From: Patescibacteria group bacterium
GTDB lineage: Bacteria > Patescibacteriota > Patescibacteriia > UBA10025 > JAHIVO01
Direction of reading: 5' to 3'
DNA length: 37,902 nt
NCBI GenBank assembly: GCA_018816445.1
Contig: JAHIVO010000008.1
Location: 1 to 37,902 of the forward strand
The position numbers and the translations under genes were made by a program. Position 1 is the stretch's first letter; each line of letters starts with the position of its first letter. Under the pieces are notes generated by a model that saw only the letters and a program-made list of their open reading frames with translations, was not told the DNA's origin and did no database searches. Below are positions 7,450 through 16,802 of the stretch, piece after piece.

Positions 7450-7490
7450 ACAAAAGACCTGAAAACAAATCTCAGATCTTTTGTAAAAAA
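7450..7490 (-). terminator. Hairpin terminator after the DUF4870-like gene
   Basis: ACAAAAGACCTG and CAGATCTTTTGT pair with one mismatch. On the minus strand a T-rich stretch follows. It separates the 8288-7517 pair from the pgpA-like gene. Confidence 0.6.
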
Positions 7491-7516
7491 TTTATTTTAA
7501 TGTGAAAATTGGTTGG

Positions 7517-7819
7517 CTAAATGTTAATCTTTGACGCTAAATCACCAACCAATGGAATTTTATATTTTTCTCCTGACAAGGCCTTGATAAATCCGATAAT
7601 TATAAAGAGTACCACTACAACATCAATAATCCAGCCAATAACCGGAACAATGCCAATCCAAGAAACTATAAACAGAATTAGTCCCTGCTTAGCATGAAAT
7701 TTTACGAATTCATCATCTTTCTTGATAACCAGCATGACTACACTCAAAATCCAAACATAAGCCAGTGCGCCCATCAGGTTACTGTCTGAATTTTTTGAAA
7801 CTGGATTCTTTTCCTCCAT
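7517..7819 (-). CDS. Small membrane protein, DUF4870/Tic20-like
   Basis: The 100-residue protein has a hydrophilic N-terminus and three hydrophobic segments (GALAYVWILSVVMLVI, GLILFIVSWIGIVPVIGW, DVVVVLFIIIGFIKAL). The pattern of an early Gly-Ala-Leu-Ala-Tyr helix, a hydrophilic DDEFVKFHAKQG linker and a conserved second helix resembles the DUF4870/Tic20-like group. The track starts at a GTG (7828) that overlaps the AGGAGG. I chose the ATG at 7819, which sits 8 nt after that Shine-Dalgarno. The gene overlaps the 3' end of the upstream gene by 41 nt, suggesting translational coupling. Function is unknown. Confidence 0.75.
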   Translation of the reverse strand: MEEKNPVSKNSDSNLMGALAYVWILSVVMLVIKKDDEFVKFHAKQGLILFIVSWIGIVPVIGWIIDVVVVLFIIIGFIKALSGEKYKIPLVGDLASKINI

Positions 7820-8288
7820 ATATGCCACCTCCTTTCGGTTCTTTATTTTTTTTCTTAGTTTTTAAACTGCCTATTAATAAATATAGTACAAAGCTGGTTG
7901 CCATACCTACTGCGGCAATGATAAACGGCTGACGAATAAGATTTAACAGGTACCACCATTGATGATACCAAATTATCTCAAATATAGCCAGCACCAGACC
8001 GGAGGTTACCCCAATAAAAGCTGCGGTAGTAATTGTAGGCATTAATTTAATTCTGAACCTCAAAACCAGCCACACAGAGAATAATATAAAGACTGCTACC
8101 TCAGCTACCCAGCTGCCGTATTCATGAACTTCCAGCACGATGTTTAGTATTTCCAGAACAACTAAGAGCAAAATAAAAAACTTCGCTACCCGCCAATAAA
8201 ATTCAAGACTTTTTCCGGCTAAATGAATATCTTGGCCTTGGCTTTGGGTTTGATTTTTTGACTCTGGTGAGTGTCCGTTTGGTGACAT
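7779..8288 (-). CDS. Four-helix membrane protein of unknown function
   Basis: The 169-residue protein has a polar Gln/Ser-rich N-terminus, four hydrophobic segments between about residues 33 and 140, and a Lys/Gly-rich cytoplasmic-type tail (KTKKKNKEPKGGG). No catalytic motif is visible and I do not recognise the family. The ATG is preceded by GGAGG with an 8-nt spacer, one of the strong Shine-Dalgarno sites of the window. It is the first gene of a two-gene unit with the DUF4870-like gene, whose start lies inside its 3' end. Confidence 0.7.
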   Translation of the reverse strand: MSPNGHSPESKNQTQSQGQDIHLAGKSLEFYWRVAKFFILLLVVLEILNIVLEVHEYGSWVAEVAVFILFSVWLVLRFRIKLMPTITTAAFIGVTSGLVLAIFEIIWYHQWWYLLNLIRQPFIIAAVGMATSFVLYLLIGSLKTKKKNKEPKGGGIYGGKESSFKKFRQ

Positions 8289-8335
8289 AAATTAATCCTC
8301 CATTTTTATTATAAGCCAACACGCGCCTATTGTAA

Positions 8336-8367
8336 AACAAAAACCCCTGGTTCCCCAGGAGCTTTGT
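8336..8367 (-). terminator. Terminator of the groESL operon
   Basis: On the minus strand CTCCTGG-GGAA-CCAGGGG is a hairpin followed by TTTTTGTTTT, about 130 nt beyond the groEL stop. Confidence 0.7.
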
Positions 8368-8397
8368 TAATTTTAATTGAATTTATTTATTCTCATA

Positions 8398-8437
8398 GTC
8401 GCGAACCGGAGGTCTCGGGTTACCTGCGGTGAGCGAC
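8398..8437. repeat. Structured repeat family 2, copy 2
   Basis: Outer arms GTCGC/GCGAC and inner arms CCGGAGGT/ACCTGCGG are arranged as in the copy at 475-519, with shared GAA, CTCG-GGTT and GTGAGCGA blocks. The arms differ in sequence but still pair. It lies between the groEL stop and the operon terminator, so it is probably transcribed with groEL. Confidence 0.6.
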
Positions 8438-8458
8438 ACAAATATTTTACGGAAAGTG

Positions 8459-8491
8459 ATGAAAACCACTTTTTATAAAAGGGGTTTTCAT
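8459..8491. other. Hairpin abutting the groEL stop
   Basis: ATGAAAACC and GGTTTTCAT enclose CTTTT/AAAAGG, forming a near-perfect hairpin 5 nt after the groEL stop codon. There is no T-run, so an mRNA 3' stabiliser is as likely as a terminator. Confidence 0.4.
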
Positions 8492-8496
8492 ATTCT

Positions 8497-10152
<1,656 letters not shown>

Positions 10153-10225
10153 TTATTAATTATTATTCGGATCGTAAGCTTTTTTAAACTGAGTAAAGCC
10201 GAAGGCAGTTTTGCAAAAAAATCAG

Positions 10226-10501
10226 TTATTCAATCTTTGCTAAAACGTCCTCATCTTTAAGCACCTTATACTCCACTTCATCAACTGTAACCTCTTCACC
10301 GGAATATTTGCCAAATATCACTTTATCTCCCTTTTTTAGGTTAAGTTTTTGGATTTTTTCTCCGTCACCTATAGCCATGACCTCGCCCTCTTCTTTTTTC
10401 TCCTTTTCTACAGTATCAGGTATGATTATTCCGGATTTTGTAATTTCCTCCTCAGTTACTGGTTTGACGATTATTCTATCGCCCAATGGTTTGAGTCTCA
10501 T
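10226..10501 (-). CDS. groS: Co-chaperonin GroES (Hsp10)
   Basis: GroES is the heptameric lid of the GroEL chamber. The 91-residue protein has the family start LKPLGDRIIVKPV, the mobile loop with TKSGIIIPDT (about residues 21-30), and KKGDKVIFGKYSGEEV near the C-terminus. Length is normal (90-100). It is the first gene of groES-groEL and is preceded by a perfect CIRCE element about 50 nt upstream of the ATG. Confidence 0.98.
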   Translation of the reverse strand: MRLKPLGDRIIVKPVTEEEITKSGIIIPDTVEKEKKEEGEVMAIGDGEKIQKLNLKKGDKVIFGKYSGEEVTVDEVEYKVLKDEDVLAKIE

Positions 10502-10553
10502 ATTATATTTATTAATTATTATTTTGCTAAGATAAGATTATTCTTGGTTTAAA

Positions 10554-10580
10554 TTAGCACTCTTTAATTTAGAGTGCTAA
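10554..10580 (-). promoter_or_regulatory. CIRCE operator (HrcA-binding site) of groESL
   Basis: TTAGCACTC-N9-GAGTGCTAA matches the CIRCE consensus at every arm position. It lies in the 5' leader, about 14 nt past the -10 box. By the established model HrcA represses groESL here and is released on heat stress. hrcA itself is not in the window. Confidence 0.97.
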
Positions 10581-10593
10581 TATTGTAATAATT

Positions 10594-10622
10594 ATTATAT
10601 ATTAGGCTAAAATACGTGTCAA
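10594..10622 (-). promoter_or_regulatory. groESL promoter, perfect sigma-70 consensus
   Basis: On the minus strand TTGACA (10617-10622) and TATAAT (10594-10599) are separated by exactly 17 nt. CIRCE begins just after the expected start of transcription. Confidence 0.9.
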
Positions 10623-10667
10623 CAACCTAAAGTTATCCACAATTCAATACTTAAATTTTGCCATGGC

Positions 10668-11978
10668 TCAATCCATAGAACGGCGCAGCCATAAGGCAAA
10701 AACTAACCAAAACATCAATATGCCGGCTGATAATGTCCATAAATAATGGTCCAGCAGGCCGATTAGCATAAAAGTAAAAAAAGCTGAGCCAAAAACCATC
10801 ATCCACTCATCATTGAACTTTTTTTTATCGTATATAAAATGCCGCCGGAAAAATTCAATGCCTATAATTATTAAAAAAAAGCCGCCAAATATTCCTGCTT
10901 CAGCCGCTGCTAAAACATAAATATTATGAATGGGCTGGTATGACCATGATTCCTGGGTTGAATTCTGGTCATAAAGCTCCTTAGTATAAGTACCTATGCC
11001 GGTACCCTGGTACCACTTGTCCAATATTATTTCTCCGGCTTGTTCATAAGACTCAGTGCGTTCAGCCAGAGACATTGCCTCCAGACGATTCTGGACATTA
11101 ATCCTGGTCTGCCACAATTCCGGCAGCATTAAAAAACTGGCTATGGCCACCAGCAACAGCCACACAGCCGCCCGTGATAATACTTTCACTTCCAGCTTTT
11201 TATTTTTCCATAAATAAATCGCAATATTAATAAAAAATACTAAAATAAAAAATAACAAAGCTGAGCGGGAAAAAGTAAGCAGCAAAGCAAATGCATTTAA
11301 GACCAGCAAGCCCGAAAATAAAACCAGCTGCCAAACTTTTTTCTGGCGGTGCTTATAAAATTGTATTAAAAAACCCAGCAGCACAAATATAACAATTACC
11401 AAAAAACCAGCCAGCATATTGGGATGCGGGAATGACCCATAGGCCCGTAAAAAACGGCCGCTCGACGCCTCCACTACAAAGTCACCCAAAATATCCGGCC
11501 GGTGCTCTGCCAAACCCAGCCATTTACTGGCTATAACCTGCTGGGAAAAAAATTGGTATATTGCCATTACCGACTGGATCAAACCGGAAGCAATAAAAGC
11601 CGCGCCTACATAGTGCCACTTAAATTTTGCTTTTAGCACAAACCAGACTAGAAGCAACATCGCCAGCAGCCTAATAACAGCATACCAGGCAATATTCTTG
11701 TCATCCGACTGTAATACTGAAAAAAAACAAAAAAAGAAAAATACAGTCAGCAGCAGCCGAAAAATTCCAGACCGCGCTTGGCGATCGCTGTAAACGGCCC
11801 AACCAAATATTAAAATTATTATTAATAAAATATCAACCAGGTAAATACTAAAACTGCCATACTCCCATTGACCGCCGTTAAGCAGGCCCGGCTGCCAGAT
11901 CCAGCGCGTTTGCCAGGGCAATAAAAAAATCAGCAAATAAAACCCATACTGCACAATTTTTTCTACAGCTCGTATCAT
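10668..11978 (-). CDS. O-antigen ligase/polymerase-like membrane protein
   Basis: The 436-residue protein has about ten or more hydrophobic segments and the features of the O-antigen ligase/Wzy-type polymerase superfamily: LLLTFSRSALLFF in one membrane-flanking segment, and a long outside loop ending in QPIHNIYVLAAAEAGIFGG, the family's H-N-x-(Y/F)-L...E-x-G pattern. Such enzymes join or polymerise lipid-linked glycans on the outer face of the membrane. The ATG overlaps the stop of the upstream NTase-like gene (ATGA), implying coupling. In a reduced genome the real substrate may be a surface glycan or an S-layer modification; this cannot be told from sequence. Confidence 0.75.
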   Translation of the reverse strand: MIRAVEKIVQYGFYLLIFLLPWQTRWIWQPGLLNGGQWEYGSFSIYLVDILLIIILIFGWAVYSDRQARSGIFRLLLTVFFFFCFFSVLQSDDKNIAWYAVIRLLAMLLLVWFVLKAKFKWHYVGAAFIASGLIQSVMAIYQFFSQQVIASKWLGLAEHRPDILGDFVVEASSGRFLRAYGSFPHPNMLAGFLVIVIFVLLGFLIQFYKHRQKKVWQLVLFSGLLVLNAFALLLTFSRSALLFFILVFFINIAIYLWKNKKLEVKVLSRAAVWLLLVAIASFLMLPELWQTRINVQNRLEAMSLAERTESYEQAGEIILDKWYQGTGIGTYTKELYDQNSTQESWSYQPIHNIYVLAAAEAGIFGGFFLIIIGIEFFRRHFIYDKKKFNDEWMMVFGSAFFTFMLIGLLDHYLWTLSAGILMFWLVFALWLRRSMD

Positions 11979-12889
11979 ATTATTTCAGTTTTTCTTTGTT
12001 CCCAGCGTTTAAGAAAAAATTCACGCCGGTCATTATCATGGAATTTAAGCATATAATCCTGTATTATCACCCGGCTGTCTTGATTAGCCATCTTCTTCAG
12101 GTTAGCCGGCATTATTCTCATTTGCTGTTTTTTGAAAATCCGTTCCGGAAATAGCATGAAAAAAACAGAATATAATTTTTTCAGCCAGTCCAGCTGTTTA
12201 ACCTGGCGCCTGGCTGTTGGTTTAACGCACAGCCAGTTTGGAATTTTTTCTTTTAGCCAGCTATTAGCCTGGATAAATTCTTCATAAACTCCATCGTCAT
12301 ACACAGGAAAAACCTGGCTCACCCAGTACAGCAGATAAATATCATTATCAATTCTTAATTTTTGTAAATCCAAATTATCTTCATCAGTAAAAAAGCTGGG
12401 GCAAAGTGTATCCCTGGTTTTTCCTAAGCGCGGCCGTAAATCAAAAATTTTTAAAAAGCCGGTTACCCACCAGCGCACCTGCCACACCCTGCGCCGTGAG
12501 GTAATTATAAATAAATCAATATCAGCCTCAGGCCGGCTGTTGTTAAAAGCCAGGGTATTGCAGACTGCCACCATTTTTACAAATGGAACTAGCCGCAAAA
12601 TTTTAATAATTCTTTTCGCTTTGACGAATTTTTGCTCTGCTATCCGGTATCTGTCCATTCTCATTTTAACAATCTCTTGCCTGCCCTTGATAAAATAAAA
12701 TCCGTTTTTAACTGCTAATTTATTTTTTAACAGTTCACTGTCATCTAAGGCTGTTTGCACTTGTGAAATATTCACCTTCTCGTCCTGCTCAACCATCAGC
12801 CACTTCCAAATCTCCATCAAGGTTAATGGATAATCAAAAATATCAAAATAACTGATGGTGGCTAGGATGGACTTTTCTAAATTATTCAT
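11975..12889 (-). CDS. Nucleotidyltransferase-fold protein with N-terminal winged-helix-like region
   Basis: The 304-residue protein starts with a segment resembling a winged helix (SILATISYFDIFDYPLT, about 1-75). At about residues 107-130 it has AVCNTLAFNNSRPEADIDLF, where the Asp-x-Asp and the preceding Asn/Ser loop match the nucleotidyltransferase active-site pattern (usually GS-x8-DxD). The rest is basic and unrecognised. The usual Gly-Ser is weak, so activity is uncertain. It is first in a two-gene unit with the O-antigen-ligase-like gene, suggesting a role in surface polysaccharide. A TATAAT box ends 6 nt before the ATG, so the mRNA is probably leaderless. Confidence 0.6.
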   Translation of the reverse strand: MNNLEKSILATISYFDIFDYPLTLMEIWKWLMVEQDEKVNISQVQTALDDSELLKNKLAVKNGFYFIKGRQEIVKMRMDRYRIAEQKFVKAKRIIKILRLVPFVKMVAVCNTLAFNNSRPEADIDLFIITSRRRVWQVRWWVTGFLKIFDLRPRLGKTRDTLCPSFFTDEDNLDLQKLRIDNDIYLLYWVSQVFPVYDDGVYEEFIQANSWLKEKIPNWLCVKPTARRQVKQLDWLKKLYSVFFMLFPERIFKKQQMRIMPANLKKMANQDSRVIIQDYMLKFHDNDRREFFLKRWEQRKTEII

Positions 12890-12895
12890 ATATAG

Positions 12896-12901
12896 ATTAT
12901 A
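12896..12901 (-). promoter_or_regulatory. -10 box giving a leaderless mRNA for the NTase-like gene
   Basis: TATAAT on the minus strand is followed by CTATAT and then the ATG at 12889, so transcription should start at or within a base or two of the start codon. No good -35 is visible. Confidence 0.6.
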
Positions 12902-12927
12902 TCCTTTTTGACGCCATTATAAAAGAT

Positions 12928-12957
12928 TAAAAAAAAGACGGACTAAAAGTCCGCCTT
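12928..12957 (-). terminator. Terminator of the frameshifted small gene
   Basis: On the minus strand GGCGGAC-TTTTA-GTCCGTC is followed by eight T, 20 nt after the stop at 12976. Confidence 0.85.
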
Positions 12958-12975
12958 ATATGTACGAGAATTTAT

Positions 12976-13267
12976 TCAAGAAAGTAGTGCTTCTACCTTC
13001 CGTCTAATTCCTGTGCTAATTGCCTCCTCGTCAATAACCAACGAAGCGAGCCATGGCAGGTTAATAACAATCACGATTTGTGACTGATTAACCTGCACAT
13101 TGCCAGATATGGATTGGCCGCTGGCCGTAAAAGTAAAAGTTGCTGAATGTCCGTCCCACCGTGGGGAGAAATTACTGACCTCGCTAGGCAAGGTGGAATC
13201 AAGATTCTCCTTCAGATATAGTTACTACTCTGTCAGGAGATAATGCGTGATTAATACTTACTTTCAT
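12976..13267 (-). pseudogene. PHA-granule-system-like small protein split by a +1 frameshift
   Basis: The track ORF starts at a poor TTG (13191) without its N-terminus. A much better start is the ATG at 13267, 5 nt after GGAGG, which encodes MKVSINHALSPDRVV and then runs to a stop at residue 23. Skipping one base near codon 15 joins it to LYLKENLDSTLPSEVSNFSP and on through WDGHSATFTFTASGQSISG to INLPWLASLV, giving about 96 residues. From memory, this joined product resembles the putative polyhydroxyalkanoate system family (N-terminal H-x-L, W-x-G, Phe/Thr-rich strand, isG, LPwl, amphipathic C-terminal helix). Promoter, SD and terminator are all intact. The frameshift may be a real mutation, a sequencing error or programmed. 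Confidence 0.6.
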
Positions 13268-13334
13268 GGAATCCTCCATATCTGGTTGGTTATTGTTGGT
13301 TTTCTTAAAAAGAACTTATCTTCAATTCAACAAT

Positions 13335-13363
13335 AATCTATCACTGCTATACTATTTAGTCAA
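13335..13363 (-). promoter_or_regulatory. Promoter of the frameshifted small gene
   Basis: On the minus strand TTGACT (13358-13363), 17 nt, then TAGATT (13335-13340). The leader to the ATG at 13267 is about 60 nt. Confidence 0.55.
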
Positions 13364-13401
13364 ACTAAAATTTGCCCAATATCTTCTGCGCCCACACTGA
13401 T

Positions 13402-13426
13402 GAGGTGGGATTAGTAATCCCACCTC
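13402..13426. promoter_or_regulatory. 25-bp palindrome between divergent promoters
   Basis: GAGGTGGGATTA, one central G, then its exact reverse complement. It lies 29 nt upstream of the csrA -35 and 38 nt upstream of the -35 of the divergent small gene, outside both expected transcripts. This placement suits a shared operator; a stray REP-type palindrome is the alternative. Confidence 0.5.
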
Positions 13427-13455
13427 TCCACACGAATCCCGTCTCCACTCACGTT

Positions 13456-13484
13456 TTGACAATATATACATAATATATTAAAAT
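13456..13484 (+). promoter_or_regulatory. csrA promoter
   Basis: TTGACA (13456-13461), 17 nt, TAAAAT (13479-13484). The leader to the GTG start is about 60 nt. Confidence 0.7.
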
Positions 13485-13552
13485 TTAGCAGGAAAAATAA
13501 ACATATTTGAAATATAAAAAGTCCCTACCAACCTTGTTAGCCGGAGGTGTTT

Positions 13553-13750
13553 GTGCTGATTTTAACAAGGAAGTTAGGTGAGAGCATTACTATCGGGGAT
13601 AACATCAAAATAACAGTACTAGGCATCTATGGTCGGCAGGTCAGAATAGGTATTGAAGCACCGCTCAAAGTAGTGGTGCACCGGGAAGAGATCTACGTGA
13701 AAATCGCAAATCAGGATAAGGACAAAAAAGATGACCAGCAGCAAACTTAA
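13553..13750 (+). CDS. csrA: Carbon storage regulator CsrA
   Basis: CsrA is a dimeric RNA-binding protein that binds GGA motifs, usually over ribosome binding sites, and blocks or alters translation. The 65-residue product starts [18 protein letters not shown], keeps the RNA-contacting strand with Leu4 and Arg6, and has the other binding edge VVVHREEIY (Arg at about position 44). A Lys/Asp/Gln-rich tail follows. The track starts at an in-frame GTG at 13547 lying in the ribosome binding site. I chose the GTG at 13553 because GGAGG ends 5 nt upstream and it gives the family N-terminus. It has its own promoter and terminator. No fliW or flagellar gene is nearby. Confidence 0.93.
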   Translation: MLILTRKLGESITIGDNIKITVLGIYGRQVRIGIEAPLKVVVHREEIYVKIANQDKDKKDDQQQT

Positions 13751-13771
13751 CAATGCTTTACCTAACTTAAC

Positions 13772-13822
13772 AAAAGTTCCGCAAAAGACTATACAAGCCT
13801 AGTGGAACTTTTATTTTTTTTA
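13772..13822 (+). terminator. csrA terminator
   Basis: AAAAGTTCC and GGAACTTTT pair across a 23-nt loop and are followed by a T-rich tract. The reverse strand has a short T-run too, so it may also serve uvrA. Confidence 0.75.
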
Positions 13823-13832
13823 TTGAATTATA

Positions 13833-16676
13833 TTATTTCAACATCTGTTTCAAAAACTGCCCAGTATAGCTTTTAGCCACTTTGGCTACTTCACGAGGCG
13901 TACCTTCAGCCACGATCTCCCCGCCTTTAAATCCGCCTTCCGGACCCAGGTCAACAATCCAGTCTGCTGACTTGATAACGTCTAAATTATGTTCAATAAC
14001 CAGCACTGTATTGCCTTTTTCAACTAATTTGTTTAAAACATTTAGCAAACGCTTAACGTCATCAAAATGCAGGCCAGTAGTGGGTTCATCCAAAATATGT
14101 AATGTTTTGCCGGTAGCGCGTCGGGATAACTCAGTGGCTAACTTAACACGCTGGGCTTCGCCGCCGGACAGGGTGGTAGCCGACTGTCCCAGATGGATAT
14201 AACCCAAGCCTACCTCAAATAAAGTTTTTAATTTCTTATGAATGGACGGCTGATTCTTGAAAAAATGCATTGCCTCCTCTACTGTCATATTAAGCACATC
14301 AGAAATATTCTTATTGCGGTAATGGATTTCCAAAGCCTGCTGGTTATAGCGCCTGCTTTTGCATTCTTCGCATTCTATATATACATCCGGCAGGAATTGC
14401 ATTTCTATTTTTACCAGACCGTCGCCCTGGCAGGCTTCACACCGGCCGCCGATTACATTGAAGCTGAATCGCCCTGGTGAATAGCCGCGGATACGCGCTT
14501 CCGGCACTTGGGAAAATAAATCTCGGATATAGGTAAAGACGCCGGTATAAGTTGCCGGGTTTGAACGCGGCGTCCGGCCGATCGGCGACTGGTCAATATT
14601 AATAACCTTATCAAGATTTTCAACACCTACCAAAGCCTTATGCTTGCCTGGTGAATCCTTAGCCCGGTAAAACTTTTGAGCTAATGCCCTGGCCAGGATG
14701 TCAATCATCAGGGTTGACTTGCCTGATCCGGATACTCCGGTAATGCAGACAAACTTACCTAATGGAATTTTTACATTAATGTTTTTCAGGTTAAATTCTG
14801 CTGCTCCTTTGATCTCCATACTTTTACCATTGCCGTTTCTGAATTTTTTCGGAACGGGGATAGATTTTTTTCCTGACATATACTGGCCGGTTAATGACCT
14901 TGGATTTTTCTTAATTTCCTGGGGTGTGCCCACGGCAACTACTTTGCCGCCATGCTCGCCTGCTCCCGGGCCAATATCAATTACATAATCAGAAGATAAT
15001 ATTGTCCCCTCGTCATGTTCCACTACAATAACTGTATTGCCTAAATCGCGCAGGGCCTTTAAAGTGGCGATCAATTTAGTATTATCGCGTTGGTGCAAAC
15101 CAATTGAAGGTTCATCAAGAATATATACTACTCCTACCAATGAAGAGCCAATCTGGGTAGCCAACCTGATGCGCTGTGCCTCGCCGCCAGCCAATGATGA
15201 AGCGGTCCTGTCCAAGCTTAAGTAATCCAAACCTACGTTATGTAAAAATTCTAAACGAGCTGAAATTTCTTTTAATATCTGCCTGGCAATAATTTTCTCT
15301 TTGCTGGTCGTAAACTTAATTGTATTAAAAAACTTACGGGCTTCTTCAACAGTCATGTTGGTAACTTCAGAAATGCTCCTGTCAATTACAGTTACCGCCA
15401 AAGCTTCTGGTTTTAATCGCTTACCCCTGCATATTGGGCATGGTAAAACCCGCATATACCTCTCAATTTCTGAACGAATGTAATCTGATTGTGTTTCCTT
15501 ATACCGACGCATTAAATTCGGCACTACGCCTTCAAAATTCCTGGTAAACTCACCATCAAAACGGTCACTATTATATTCCATTGTATATTCCTTGGTACCA
15601 GTGCCATGTAAAATCATGTCCATCTGTTTTTTTGTCAATTTCTCAATCGGCACATCCAGGGAAAAATTATTGGCTTTAGCCACACCATCTAAAAATCTTA
15701 AATACCATGACTGGTTGGACGAAGTTCGCGACCAGGGCCTGATAGCTCCCTGGGCTATGGTCAAACGTGGGTTGGGAATTATCAGCTTCGGGTCTATCTC
15801 CAATCGAGTGCCTAGGCCCGTACATTCCGGACAAGCCCCGTGCGGACTGTTGAACGATAAATTTCGCGGTTCTATAGGCGGCAAGTTAATATTACACTTA
15901 GGGCAGACAAAGTGCTGCGAAAAAAGCATATCTTCATCTTTATCCGCAATTTTAATAATAACCAGCCCATCACCCAAATCTAAGGCTGATTCTAAAGATT
16001 CAATTAATCGTTTTTTATCAAACTTTTTCTCTCTGGCTAAACGGTCAACTACCACTTCTACATTATGCTTTTTATTCTTATCTACCCTCAGGTCTTCTGC
16101 TTCTTCAACTGAATAAATCACATTATCAAAACGTACGCGCACGTAACCAGCTTTCCGCACCTCACTAATAACATTCTTATGCTCCCCTTTTTGGTCACGA
16201 ATTACAGGGGCCAGAATCATGAACTGGACTCCTTCAGGCAGGGCTAAGACTTTGTTGGCAATCTGTTCAATAGTCTGCCTGACCACCAGCTGGCCGCAGT
16301 TGGGGCAATGAGGCTTGCCTACCCGGGAAAATAACAGGCGGAGATAATCATAAACTTCCGTCACTGTGCCCACGGTAGAACGGGGATTATGAGAAGTTGA
16401 TTTTTGGTCAATAGAAATGGCCGGCGACAATCCGTCAATCTGGTCAACGTCAGGCTTGTCCATTAAGCCTAAAAACTGCCTGGCGTATGCAGACAATGAT
16501 TCCACGTACCGGCGCTGGCCTTCTGCATAAATAGTGTCAAAAGCCAGTGATGATTTACCGGAACCTGAAATGCCGGTTATAACTACTAATTTATCACGGG
16601 GAATATCAATATTGATATTTTTCAAATTATGCACCCGGGCACCACGTATGGTAATAGTGTGATTATTATTATTCAT
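13833..16676 (-). CDS. uvrA: Excinuclease ABC subunit A (UvrA)
   Basis: UvrA is the damage-sensing ATPase of nucleotide excision repair. The product has two ABC modules. The first Walker A is [18 protein letters not shown], followed by [18 protein letters not shown]; signature [16 protein letters not shown] precedes [15 protein letters not shown]. The second module has [18 protein letters not shown], signature [16 protein letters not shown] and [15 protein letters not shown]. Zinc-binding Cys pairs are present ([25 protein letters not shown]). The track start (16724) is rejected because the -10 box TATAAT lies inside its first codons. The internal ATG at 16676 ([13 protein letters not shown]) gives 947 residues, normal length. 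Divergent from uvrC. Confidence 0.97.
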   Translation of the reverse strand: MNNNNHTITIRGARVHNLKNINIDIPRDKLVVITGISGSGKSSLAFDTIYAEGQRRYVESLSAYARQFLGLMDKPDVDQIDGLSPAISIDQKSTSHNPRSTVGTVTEVYDYLRLLFSRVGKPHCPNCGQLVVRQTIEQIANKVLALPEGVQFMILAPVIRDQKGEHKNVISEVRKAGYVRVRFDNVIYSVEEAEDLRVDKNKKHNVEVVVDRLAREKKFDKKRLIESLESALDLGDGLVIIKIADKDEDMLFSQHFVCPKCNINLPPIEPRNLSFNSPHGACPECTGLGTRLEIDPKLIIPNPRLTIAQGAIRPWSRTSSNQSWYLRFLDGVAKANNFSLDVPIEKLTKKQMDMILHGTGTKEYTMEYNSDRFDGEFTRNFEGVVPNLMRRYKETQSDYIRSEIERYMRVLPCPICRGKRLKPEALAVTVIDRSISEVTNMTVEEARKFFNTIKFTTSKEKIIARQILKEISARLEFLHNVGLDYLSLDRTASSLAGGEAQRIRLATQIGSSLVGVVYILDEPSIGLHQRDNTKLIATLKALRDLGNTVIVVEHDEGTILSSDYVIDIGPGAGEHGGKVVAVGTPQEIKKNPRSLTGQYMSGKKSIPVPKKFRNGNGKSMEIKGAAEFNLKNINVKIPLGKFVCITGVSGSGKSTLMIDILARALAQKFYRAKDSPGKHKALVGVENLDKVINIDQSPIGRTPRSNPATYTGVFTYIRDLFSQVPEARIRGYSPGRFSFNVIGGRCEACQGDGLVKIEMQFLPDVYIECEECKSRRYNQQALEIHYRNKNISDVLNMTVEEAMHFFKNQPSIHKKLKTLFEVGLGYIHLGQSATTLSGGEAQRVKLATELSRRATGKTLHILDEPTTGLHFDDVKRLLNVLNKLVEKGNTVLVIEHNLDVIKSADWIVDLGPEGGFKGGEIVAEGTPREVAKVAKSYTGQFLKQMLK

Positions 16677-16712
16677 AATTAAATTTTTTTCACTACTCAA
16701 GATACGAAAGCC

Positions 16713-16741
16713 ATTATACACCACCTGTCAAGATCGGTCAA
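16713..16741 (-). promoter_or_regulatory. uvrA promoter
   Basis: On the minus strand TTGACC (16736-16741), exactly 17 nt, TATAAT (16713-16718). Its position fixes the true uvrA start downstream at 16676. Confidence 0.8.
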
Positions 16742-16762
16742 TCTATGCAGGTTGATACCAGC

Positions 16763-16791
16763 TTGAATAAACGTTAAAAATATGAAATAAT
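16763..16791 (+). promoter_or_regulatory. Probable uvrC promoter
   Basis: TTGAAT (16763-16768), 17 nt, AATAAT (16786-16791). Transcription would begin about 5 nt before the ATG at 16803, leaving almost no leader. Confidence 0.4.
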
Positions 16792-16802
16792 TGGCTTACT
16801 TT

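Noticed and set aside
16677-16724. N-terminal extension of UvrA starting MVYNGF (track start)
   Set aside because: The -10 box TATAAT, 17 nt from TTGACC, lies inside these codons, so they would not be transcribed; the family N-terminus begins after the ATG at 16676.
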